Made by a program: the position numbers and the translations under genes. A DNA stretch of 15,272 nt from CAZDDA01 sp964568045 (GTDB taxonomy: Bacteria > Bipolaricaulota > Bipolaricaulia > UBA7950 > UBA9294), in NCBI GenBank assembly GCA_964568045.1, contig CAZMOL010000040.1:1-15272 (forward strand), read 5' to 3'. This document shows positions 7,664 through 13,362 of this stretch, piece after piece (position 1 is the first letter of the stretch; each line of letters starts with the position of its first letter). Below the pieces are notes generated by a model. That model was given only the letters and a program-made list of their open reading frames with translations, had not been told where the DNA came from and did not search any database.

Positions 7664-7693
7664 TTGTTGCCCGAGAGATACTTTGGCTATAGT
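7664..7693 (+). promoter_or_regulatory. Candidate promoter of the AOR gene
   Basis: TTGTTG (7664-7669), an 18-bp spacer and TATAGT (7688-7693, 5/6) suggest a start near 7700, leaving a leader of about 70 nt before ATG 7771. The -35 is poor, so the assignment rests mainly on the -10. Confidence 0.45.
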
Positions 7694-7730
7694 GGGTTGG
7701 CGAGTGAGGCAACAACATCAGCCAACTCAC
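7692..7730 (+). promoter_or_regulatory. Inverted repeat and possible switching leader before AOR
   Basis: GTGGGTTGGC (7692-7701) can pair with GCCAACTCAC (7721-7730) over 10 bp with one G-U, 19-nt loop. A near copy of the first arm, GTGGGTGAGC (7760-7769), lies between the ribosome site and the AOR start, and CAACTC AC (7725-7730 side) can pair with it instead over six contiguous pairs. The element may be a protein operator (it abuts the -10) or a translation switch. Confidence 0.45.
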
Positions 7731-7754
7731 ACTCGGCTAAAACGCTTCCCTTTA

Positions 7755-7762
7755 AGGAGGTG
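7755..7762 (+). promoter_or_regulatory. Strong Shine-Dalgarno site of AOR, inside a small hairpin
   Basis: AAGGAGGT lies 8 nt before ATG 7771 and fixes the start. CTTCC (7745-7749) can pair with GGAGG (7756-7760), loop of six, so the site may be partly hidden. Confidence 0.6.
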
Positions 7763-7770
7763 GGTGAGCA

Positions 7771-9671
7771 ATGCAGCAGATTCTGCGTGTCGACATGACC
7801 AATCGAAAGGCAACCTACGAGGAGGTGCCGGAGAAGTATCGACATATGGGCGGTCGTTGGCTCACGTCAAGCATCGTCTGTGACGAAGTGCCACCCACGT
7901 GTCACCCCCTCGGGCCCAACAATAAGGTGGTGTTCGCTCCGGGAATCGTTACCGGAACGGCGGCCCCCACGTCATCGCGAATCTCCGTGGGCGGCAAATC
8001 CCCGCTCACCGGCACGATCAAGGAGTCAAACTCAGGAGCCGCCCTCAGTCAGAAACTTGCCAGGCTGGGCATCAAGGCAGTCGTCATCGAGGGCCAGCCC
8101 AAGCAGGCGAACAAGTTCTGGGGGCTTAAGATCACCAAGGACGCAGTCGCCTTCGAGCCGGCGGATGCATGGGTAGGAAAGGGGCTTTACGAAGTCTATC
8201 CAAACCTGTACGAGAAGTACGGCAAGATGCCGAAGGTGAGCATCGCAGCAATCGGCGTCGCTGGCGAGATGCGGATGGCCGCAGCCGGTGTCTGCTTCAA
8301 CGACCTCAAAGGACGGCCAAGCCGCTACTCCGGCCGCGGTGGGATGGGNNNNNNNNNNNNNNNNNNNNNNNNNNNNNNNNNNNNNNNNNNNNNNNNNNNN
8401 NNNNNNNNNNNNNNNNNNNNNNNNNNNNNNNNNNNNNNNNNNNNNNNNGCTTCAACGACCTCAAAGGACGGCCAAGCCGCTACTCCGGCCGCGGTGGGAT
8501 GGGAGCGGTACTCGGAAGCAAGGGCGTCAAATTCGTCGTGGTAGACGATTCCGATGCCCCTGGTGTGGAAATCGCCGACAGCAAGCTATTGGACCAAGGT
8601 CGCAAGAAGCTTGCGGACGCCCTCCAAGAGCACGCTATTACCAAACCCAAGGGCGCACTCAATTCCTATGGGACAGCGGTGCTGATCAACATCATCAACG
8701 AGGCCGGCGCCCTACCGACGCGCAATTTCTCTAACGGCCGGTTTGAGGGCGCGGCAAAGATCGCCGGTGAGGCGATATTCGAGGGGAACAAGGAGCGACT
8801 GGGCAAGGAACTCTACAACCACGCCTGTAGCCCCGGCTGCATCATCCAGTGCTCCAACACGTGGCATCGCCCCGACGGCACCGAGCACACGTCGTGCGTC
8901 GAGTACGAATCGGACTGGGCCCTCGGTGCCAACTGCGGCATCGACAACCTCGATGAGATCGCCGAGCTAAATCAACTGTGCAACGATTACGGTTTGGACA
9001 CGATCGAGATCGGCGGAGCCCTCGCCGTGGCGATGGAAGGTGGCGTGGCCCCGTTCGGCGACGGGAAGAAAGCGATCGAGCTGTTGCACGAGATCGGGAA
9101 AGGAACGCCGCTCGGACGGATTCTCGGAAATGGCGCGCTTGCCACCGGCAAAGCGTTTGGCGTGGTGCGGGTCCCGCACGTGAAGGGCCAGAACATGCCG
9201 GCCTACGAACCGCGAGCGATCAAGGGCATCGGCATGACCTACGCCATCAGCACGATGGGCGCCGATCACACCTCCGGCTATACCATCTGCCCGGAGATCC
9301 TCGGCGTGAGCGGCGAGGTCGACCAGTTTGAGGTGAACAAGGTGGACTTGGTGCGAACCTTCCAGCACGCCACCGCGTTCATCGACACAACCGGCCACTG
9401 CCTGTTCATCGCCTTTGCCATCCTCGACATCTCCGAGGGCTTCGAAGGCGTGGTGGAGGAATGCAACGGCGTGCTCGGTACCAAGTGGACAATGGACGAC
9501 ATCGGCAAGATCGGTGAGAAGGTCATCAACATTGAGCGGTCGTTCAACAAGGCCGCCGGGTTTACTGAGGCACACGATCGTCTACCGGAGTTCATGCGAT
9601 ATGAGCCGCTCCCACCGCACAACGCCGTGTGGGACGTGTCCGACGAGCAGCTGGACAAGGTGTACACCTAG
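7771..9671 (+). CDS. Aldehyde:ferredoxin oxidoreductase, tungsten-pterin family (split by a scaffold gap)
   Basis: Cytoplasmic enzyme of the AOR family: ferredoxin-linked oxidation of aldehydes to acids (or the reverse) at a bis-pterin tungsten site with one [4Fe-4S]. The gene holds 100 N at 8349-8448 with identical 55-bp flanks; removing 155 bp joins the two frames into 581 aa, a normal family length. In joined numbering: pterin-site motif RYSGRGGMG (185-193); cluster cysteines C301, C305, C309 (C-x3-C-x3-C) and C492 in DTTGHC; NDYGLD (353-358) corresponds to the DxxGLD pterin motif; GADHTSG is also present. Pyrococcus AOR has C-x2-C-x3-C and DxxGLC, so this is a divergent subfamily and the true substrate is open. 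Two MoaD-like genes follow. Start ATG 7771 is set by AAGGAGGT. Confidence 0.93.
8294..8348 (+). repeat. 55-bp sequence, left copy at scaffold gap
   Basis: Identical, base for base, to 8449-8503 and ends exactly at the N-run. It encodes the AOR pterin-binding motif. Read as unmerged contig overlap rather than a genomic repeat. Confidence 0.95.
8349..8448. other. Scaffold gap of exactly 100 N
   Basis: Round-number run of N placed inside AOR. Because both flanks carry the same 55 bp and the AOR frame closes perfectly when gap plus one copy are removed, the true gap length is most likely negative (overlap of 55 bp). Confidence 0.97.
8449..8503 (+). repeat. 55-bp sequence, right copy at scaffold gap
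   Basis: Second copy of the 8294-8348 sequence, starting at the first base after the N-run. It continues directly into the rest of the AOR gene. Confidence 0.95.
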
Positions 9672-9684
9672 ATTCAAGGCAATA

Positions 9685-9730
9685 GGCAGGTTTCGGTTTC
9701 GAGGGATATCGAGACCTGCCTCGGCGTTTT
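9685..9730 (+). terminator. Hairpin terminator or attenuator after AOR
   Basis: GGCAGGTTTCG (9685-9695) pairs with CGAGACCTGCC (9710-9720), 11 bp with one U-G, loop of 14, then TCGGCG and TTTT (9727-9730). It starts 13 bp after the AOR stop and 36 bp before the first MoaD-like gene. The short T-run suggests partial readthrough, lowering MoaD-like transcripts relative to AOR. Confidence 0.6.
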
Positions 9731-9766
9731 CCTTGGACAAAAGCGATAGCAGAGACAGGGATTTTG

Positions 9767-10069
9767 ATGATCGAGGTTCACCTCTACGGGAAGCTACGCC
9801 GGTTTGCCGAGGATCCCGATCCGACATCGGATACGATCGTGCGGGTTCCCGTTACAGAGGGAGACACAATCGGCCGGGCTTTGGCGCGGATCGGGATTCC
9901 GTCAGAGGAAATCGGGAGTAACGTTTTCCTCAACGGCGAGTACTCGGGACTGAACCGCCCGGTGAACCCGGGCGATCGGCTGGGAGTCTTTCCCGACGAC
10001 ATGCAGCTTCTCTACAAGTGGTACTTTCGCAAACGCGAGGAGAGCGATGAGCCAGAAGATGCGCGTTGA
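9767..10069 (+). CDS. MoaD/ThiS-like beta-grasp protein without C-terminal diglycine
   Basis: 100 aa from ATG 9767 (a TTG at 9764 directly precedes it). The ubiquitin-like pattern is clear: IEVHLYGKLRRF strand, VPVTEGDTIGRALARIGIP strand-helix, FLNGEYSGLNRPVNPGDRLGVFP. MoaD and ThiS normally end in GG just after this FP, where the thiocarboxylate forms. Here the chain continues as DDMQLLYKWYFRK and an acidic tail ending DAR, with no GG. It therefore should not act as a standard sulfur carrier unless processed. It lies between AOR and a second MoaD-like gene with an intact GG and overlaps that gene by 23 nt. It may be a binding or chaperone subunit for AOR or for pterin-cofactor assembly; this is inference. 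AGAGACAGGG gives a modest ribosome site. Confidence 0.75.
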   Translation: MIEVHLYGKLRRFAEDPDPTSDTIVRVPVTEGDTIGRALARIGIPSEEIGSNVFLNGEYSGLNRPVNPGDRLGVFPDDMQLLYKWYFRKREESDEPEDAR

Positions 10070-10298
10070 GGTCAGGCTCTACGCGTCATTGGAGAAGGCG
10101 CGGCCGGGGCTGAAGGCCGGTGAGCCCTTTTCCGTGGAACTCGAAGCAGCAACAACCATCAAACAGCTCGTGGAAACCCTTGGAATCGCCCCCAAATCGG
10201 TTCAATTGACCTTCGTCAGTGGCGTGGTGCAAACCCTTGATCATATCCTCGCAAGCGGTGATCGCGTCGCCCTGTTCCCGCCGATCGGCGGGGGGTAG
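10047..10298 (+). CDS. MoaD/ThiS-family sulfur carrier protein with C-terminal GGG
   Basis: 83 aa from ATG 10047; GAGGAG (10037-10042) sits 4 nt upstream, inside the previous gene. Beta-grasp pattern: MRVEVRLYASLEKA, TTIKQLVETLGI, FVSGVVQTLDHILASGDRVALFPPIGGG. The terminal GG is the hallmark of MoaD/ThiS: it is adenylated by an E1-like enzyme and converted to a thiocarboxylate that donates sulfur, in the MoaD case for the dithiolene of molybdopterin/tungstopterin. Coupled by overlap to the diglycine-less paralogue and downstream of AOR, it probably serves tungsten-cofactor synthesis for that enzyme. No MoaE or E1-like partner gene lies in the window. A ThiS role cannot be excluded. Confidence 0.85.
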   Translation: MSQKMRVEVRLYASLEKARPGLKAGEPFSVELEAATTIKQLVETLGIAPKSVQLTFVSGVVQTLDHILASGDRVALFPPIGGG

Positions 10299-10338
10299 AA
10301 GGCTTGGATCTGCACGCTTGCGATCTGCCAGGCTGTAG

Positions 10339-11319
10339 TTACAGTTCTATCTCTATGCCAATTCCAGCCTGCCTCGCCCTGTCATAGACCAACTTGGCGG
10401 CTGCGACGTCCTGAATGGCAAGACCAATTGACTTGAACAGCGTGATCTCCTCGTCGTTCTCGCGGGCCGACTTGCTGCCGGTGACGATTTCGCCAAGTTC
10501 AGCGTGAATGTGTGCCTCGGTAACCGCCCCTTCCTGAATCGGAATGATGAGGTCTCCTGCTTCTTTCAGGCAGGCCTCGGTAGAGTCGGCGATGAACTTC
10601 GCCCGTTTGAGGATCGCAGTATCCAACTCCCGCGTGGTGGGCGTGTGGCTTCCGATGCCGTTTAAGTGCGTGCCCGGCCGGACCTTGTCCCCATCGAACA
10701 CAGGCGTGGGAGACGAGGTGGCCGTACAGATGATATCGGCGTGCTCAAGAATCGATTCCGGAGAATCGGCTACGATAATCTCCAGATCGAGCTTCCTACT
10801 CATCTCGTCGGTGAAACGGTCGGCCGCTTCCGCTACCGCATCGTAGACGTGGGCTCTGCTCAGGTCGCGGGCAACCGTAATCGCCCAAAGTTGCGCCCTT
10901 GCCTGCGCCCCAGCACCGAAGATCCCGGCAACCTGGCCCTTGTCGTCGCGGGCGAGATGCTTGGTGGCAACGCCGCTCGCGGCACCGGTCCTCACCGCGG
11001 TGAGATAACCGCCGTCCATGATGCAGACGACATCCCCCGTCTCGGGGTCCTGCAGCAACACCTTGCCGATCGTGGTCGGAAGGTTGTGCTTGGACGGGTT
11101 GTTCTTGTACACGGTCACCACCTTGCAGGCCAAGGCGCCCAGTCCCTCGAGGTAGGCCGGCATGTAGGACGCCCAGCCGTTAGGCGGTGTAAGCGCTATG
11201 CGTACGGGCAGCTCCGCAGTACCGGAAGCCAGCTCGACAAAAGCCTTTTCAACAACATCGATGCAGTCTGCCATATCAAGCACGTGGGTGACATCGCTTC
11301 GAGACAGCAACAGAGGCAT
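10339..11319 (-). CDS. Ornithine cyclodeaminase / alanine dehydrogenase family NAD(P)-dependent enzyme
   Basis: 326 aa from ATG 11319 (minus), set by GGAGG at 11330-11326, 6 nt upstream. The frame is open to 11445 but that leader is not protein-like and lies upstream of the promoter. Features of the mu-crystallin/OCD family: substrate-side lysine in GALACKVVTV (K66), MDGGYLTAVRTGAASGVATKHLAR with R110, and the Rossmann motif GIFGAGAQA (135-140 GAGAQA). Members include ornithine cyclodeaminase, archaeal-type alanine dehydrogenase, ketimine/pyrroline-2-carboxylate reductases and EutC-like enzymes; sequence by eye does not separate them. It runs convergent to the MoaD-like pair, 40 bp apart, with its own promoter, so a link to AOR (amino-acid breakdown giving aldehydes or 2-oxo acids) is only suggestive. 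Confidence 0.9.
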   Translation of the reverse strand: MPLLLSRSDVTHVLDMADCIDVVEKAFVELASGTAELPVRIALTPPNGWASYMPAYLEGLGALACKVVTVYKNNPSKHNLPTTIGKVLLQDPETGDVVCIMDGGYLTAVRTGAASGVATKHLARDDKGQVAGIFGAGAQARAQLWAITVARDLSRAHVYDAVAEAADRFTDEMSRKLDLEIIVADSPESILEHADIICTATSSPTPVFDGDKVRPGTHLNGIGSHTPTTRELDTAILKRAKFIADSTEACLKEAGDLIIPIQEGAVTEAHIHAELGEIVTGSKSARENDEEITLFKSIGLAIQDVAAAKLVYDRARQAGIGIEIEL

Positions 11320-11353
11320 GGATTTCCTCCCGGTGTTAGACGATCGCTGTGCC

Positions 11354-11383
11354 AGTATATCGGCCGCATCCGCAGATTGGCAA
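11354..11383 (-). promoter_or_regulatory. Sigma70-type promoter of the OCD-family gene
   Basis: On the minus strand TTGCCA (11383-11378, 5/6), an 18-bp spacer and TATACT (11359-11354, 5/6) precede the ATG at 11319 by about 35 nt. Good match and position. Confidence 0.65.
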
Positions 11384-11526
11384 GAGAACAAATGACGGCT
11401 GAAGATCATCCAGACATGCCCAATTGCGCCGACTTGACCGAGCAATCTGACGATGTCCTCGGCCTTTGATGCGAGAAAGCGGCACTCGATCCGTGCGTCT
11501 TCTGAGTTGTCCCAGTCCGGGATTCG

Positions 11527-12429
11527 CTAGATTCCGGCGAGGCCACGGATCTTGATACTGCCGTTACCCGTTTGCAGGATCAGCTTCGATGTCGGCGCAT
11601 TGAGGACCGCGGACCACTGCTTGCCTTGTGTATCGCCGACAAGCGGCAGGGTCGTGCTGATCGAACCGTTGTCGACACGGGCTTCTATCGCCAGTTCGGA
11701 ATCGGAGAGAACCTCGACGATGAGGCTGCCGTTGCCGCTTTCTATTCGGTGTCGCGGGCCGACCAGCTGCCCAGAGAAGTGAATGTCCCCGTTGTCGGTT
11801 TCGGCGTCCAAACTGCATTGGGATTGTGACACGGTGATCTTTCCATTGTCGGTTATCAGCGCAAGGTGAGCCTGCGCCTGCTCGATGTCGATGCTACCGT
11901 TGTCAGTCTGGATAACCGCGGCACCTCTGAGGTTGACGACATCGATGCTGCCGTTGTCCGTATCGGCGGACAGCGTGCCGGTAACGTCGGCCACTCCGAT
12001 GCTGCCGTTTTCGATGACCACCGCGACGTCAGCCACGGTGGGAACGGCAACCTCGAAATCCACTTGCGGGCTCTTGCCCCAGCCCTGATACGAACTACTG
12101 GAACGGAATCGCAGCTGCACGCGATCGGCTTCCTGGCTCATCTCGACCACCAGCTGCTCCAGGCGGTCTTGCGCTTGTTCCTGCGTGTCGCCCCACGCGT
12201 GGAGAACCGCCGTGACTTCCACCTCCTCGAGGCCGTCCACACCCCAAACCTGAACCTTCCCGTTCGTGGTTTCAACCACGAGAGTAAGATAATCGAGCAC
12301 AGCGAACGTTTGGTCTTCTTCTTCAACCGCCTCGATGAGAGGAACGGCGGAATCGCATCCGACAATGAGCAAAACCAATACGGCAAGCAGCCCGGCGCCC
12401 CACAAGCCTTTCAGATATTGTCTGCGCAA
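11527..12429 (-). CDS. DUF4097-like beta-solenoid lipoprotein
   Basis: 300 aa from TTG 12429 (minus), chosen because GAGGAG lies 5 nt upstream and the signal peptide begins at once. Lipoprotein signal: MRRQYLKGL, hydrophobic core, LIVGC with the lipidated cysteine at 25; DS follows it. After a spacer domain (about 40-130) come repeats built on [D/E/G]NG[S/K/D]I: NG pairs start at residues 141, 159, 177, 195 and 213, an exact 18-residue step, then 233, 254 and 289. This is the pattern of DUF4097-type right-handed beta-solenoid or putative adhesin proteins, placed on the outer face of a membrane. The preceding gene encodes an anchored protein 45 bp upstream in the same operon. Molecular role unknown; scaffold or envelope-binding surface is plausible. 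Confidence 0.8.
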   Translation of the reverse strand: MRRQYLKGLWGAGLLAVLVLLIVGCDSAVPLIEAVEEEDQTFAVLDYLTLVVETTNGKVQVWGVDGLEEVEVTAVLHAWGDTQEQAQDRLEQLVVEMSQEADRVQLRFRSSSSYQGWGKSPQVDFEVAVPTVADVAVVIENGSIGVADVTGTLSADTDNGSIDVVNLRGAAVIQTDNGSIDIEQAQAHLALITDNGKITVSQSQCSLDAETDNGDIHFSGQLVGPRHRIESGNGSLIVEVLSDSELAIEARVDNGSISTTLPLVGDTQGKQWSAVLNAPTSKLILQTGNGSIKIRGLAGI

Positions 12430-12474
12430 CCTATCTCCTCTCGTGCGGGCAATCCTTGTTGTGATCCCTCGGCG

Positions 12475-12921
12475 CTATTTCCACACCTGCCAGAACTTCC
12501 GCGCCACAAGGTCAGCCTCGATGGTCCCGTCTTCGAGCGTCAGGTGGAAGTCCATGACGTGTTCTCTACCCGTCTGCAGATCGACCAGGGTGCAGACGGC
12601 AGTGACCCTGCCACGGATTGAGCCCTCCTGGATGAGGACTTCGATTCGACCCACTTCGATCTCCTTTATCGCCAGGATCGCGTCGGCTTCGGCGGCGGTC
12701 CCCACGATGGTGATGTTCTTCTCGCCCAACGTCACCTCGAGTCCATCGATGAACGGCCCCTGAATGATCTCCCCTTGCGGTTCCTCTCCCCAATTGGGCG
12801 ATTGGATCGCCACCGTCTCCACTCCGGCCAGCGGATCACCGGTCGGCCAGAACACGATGACCAACACGGCAATCGCGATGACCACCACGACGCTTCCGGT
12901 GATCGTCCACTTCCTGCCCAT
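12475..12921 (-). CDS. N-terminally anchored envelope protein, function unknown
   Basis: 148 aa from ATG 12921 (minus) with AAGGAGGG a few nt upstream. One TM helix at about 7-25 (ITGSVVVVIAIAVLVIVFW), no lipobox; the remaining 120 residues should face the periplasm or exterior. The core AEADAILAIKEIEVGRIEV, then GRVTAVCTLVDLQTG and DFHLTLEDGTIEA, has the alternating pattern of a compact alpha/beta domain and recalls LptE- or CsgG-like 'ADAIL...' lipoproteins, but I do not claim membership. The C-terminus is basic-aromatic (RKFWQVWK). First gene of a two-gene operon with the solenoid lipoprotein, served by the promoter at 13037-13008. Confidence 0.75.
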   Translation of the reverse strand: MGRKWTITGSVVVVIAIAVLVIVFWPTGDPLAGVETVAIQSPNWGEEPQGEIIQGPFIDGLEVTLGEKNITIVGTAAEADAILAIKEIEVGRIEVLIQEGSIRGRVTAVCTLVDLQTGREHVMDFHLTLEDGTIEADLVARKFWQVWK

Positions 12922-13006
12922 GAGTGTCCCTCCTTAAATCACTTGTCGATTATTCACTCAATCGCTCGTCTGAATCCGATCTCGATACCTACCGCCGCGA
13001 AGGCTG

Positions 13007-13037
13007 TATGATACGCCCTAATCGATGGGAATAACAA
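13007..13037 (-). promoter_or_regulatory. Promoter of the envelope operon, -10 readable on both strands
   Basis: Minus strand: TTGTTA (13037-13032), 18-bp spacer, TATCAT (13013-13008, 5/6). Plus strand: the same bases give TATGAT (13007-13012, 5/6), so the -10 may serve both directions, although no good plus-strand -35 is seen. Distance to ATG 12921 is about 80 nt. Confidence 0.5.
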
Positions 13038-13045
13038 CAGAGGCC

Positions 13046-13100
13046 GCAGTCTGCTCGCCTTGCGCCGGTTTGCAGGCGACAACCGGAGCCTGTAGACTGC
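13046..13100 (+). ncRNA. Candidate pseudoknotted RNA element before the small membrane gene
   Basis: Three interleaved stems in 55 nt. Outer P1: GCAGTCTGC (13046-13054) with GTAGACTGC (13092-13100), 9 bp, one G-U. P2: TCGCCT (13055-13060) with AGGCGA (13074-13079), perfect. P3: CCGGTT (13065-13070), in the P2 loop, with AACCGG (13081-13086), perfect. P2 and P3 cross, giving an H-type pseudoknot closed by P1. It ends 9 nt before ATG 13110. It could be a cis-regulatory RNA; as DNA it could instead be a set of operators. It matches no class I can name. Confidence 0.4.
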
Positions 13101-13109
13101 TATCTCAAC

Positions 13110-13340
13110 ATGTCGAGGATACGATTCATCTTTTACTCCTGCTTCCTTGGAGTCGGAGCAGCGCTCGTCGGCCTGGTCATCGGCTTTCTGATCAAGTCGA
13201 CCTCCGCAACGGTCGCCTCGATCCTGATCGTCATCGGCATCGGCTTTGTAGCTCTGGCGGTGTTTGTAGCAAAGCGCTTCGACAGGAATCGATCTCCTGA
13301 GCCCCCTGCACCGGTCGTAAGAAGAAAACTCCCGTCGTAG
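13110..13340 (+). CDS. Small two-helix membrane protein, function unknown
   Basis: 76 aa from ATG 13110. Two TM helices (about 6-28, IFYSCFLGVGAALVGLVIGFLI, and about 34-53, VASILIVIGIGFVALAVFV) are joined by a short polar turn (KSTSAT), then a basic, proline-rich tail (KRFDRNRSPEPPAPVVRRKLPS) likely in the cytoplasm. No ribosome site precedes the ATG. An alternative weak promoter, TTGCAG (13070-13075), 17 bp, TAGACT (13093-13098), would start transcription about 5 nt before the ATG, giving a nearly leaderless message. Divergent from the envelope operon and convergent with the next gene (22-bp gap). The protein-like hydrophobic pattern supports a real gene; no family recognised. Confidence 0.6.
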   Translation: MSRIRFIFYSCFLGVGAALVGLVIGFLIKSTSATVASILIVIGIGFVALAVFVAKRFDRNRSPEPPAPVVRRKLPS

Positions 13341-13362
13341 GCTGCCCGATACTGCCGCAGAT

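Noticed and set aside
8169..9671. A second, separate AOR gene or a true frameshift in AOR.
   Set aside because: The apparent frame change equals 155 bp (100 N plus 55-bp duplicate); removing it gives one clean frame.
10300..10338. Bidirectional terminator between the GGG-ending MoaD gene and the OCD-family gene (GGCTTGG/CCAGGCT).
   Set aside because: Seven pairs with two G-U wobbles, a 20-nt loop and no T-run on either side; too weak to call.
10666..11469. Plus-strand open frame of 267 codons opposite the OCD-family gene.
   Set aside because: Arg/Gly-rich translation without domains, no ribosome site, and fully antisense to a clearly conserved enzyme.
11527..12050. CRISPR-like regular 54-bp repeats.
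   Set aside because: The period is in coding frame (18 codons), copies diverge at synonymous and other sites, and they encode the NG-repeat of a lipoprotein.
11866..12621. Plus-strand open frame of 251 codons opposite the envelope operon.
   Set aside because: Antisense to two genes with good ribosome sites; its own repeats are just the mirror of the 54-bp solenoid period.
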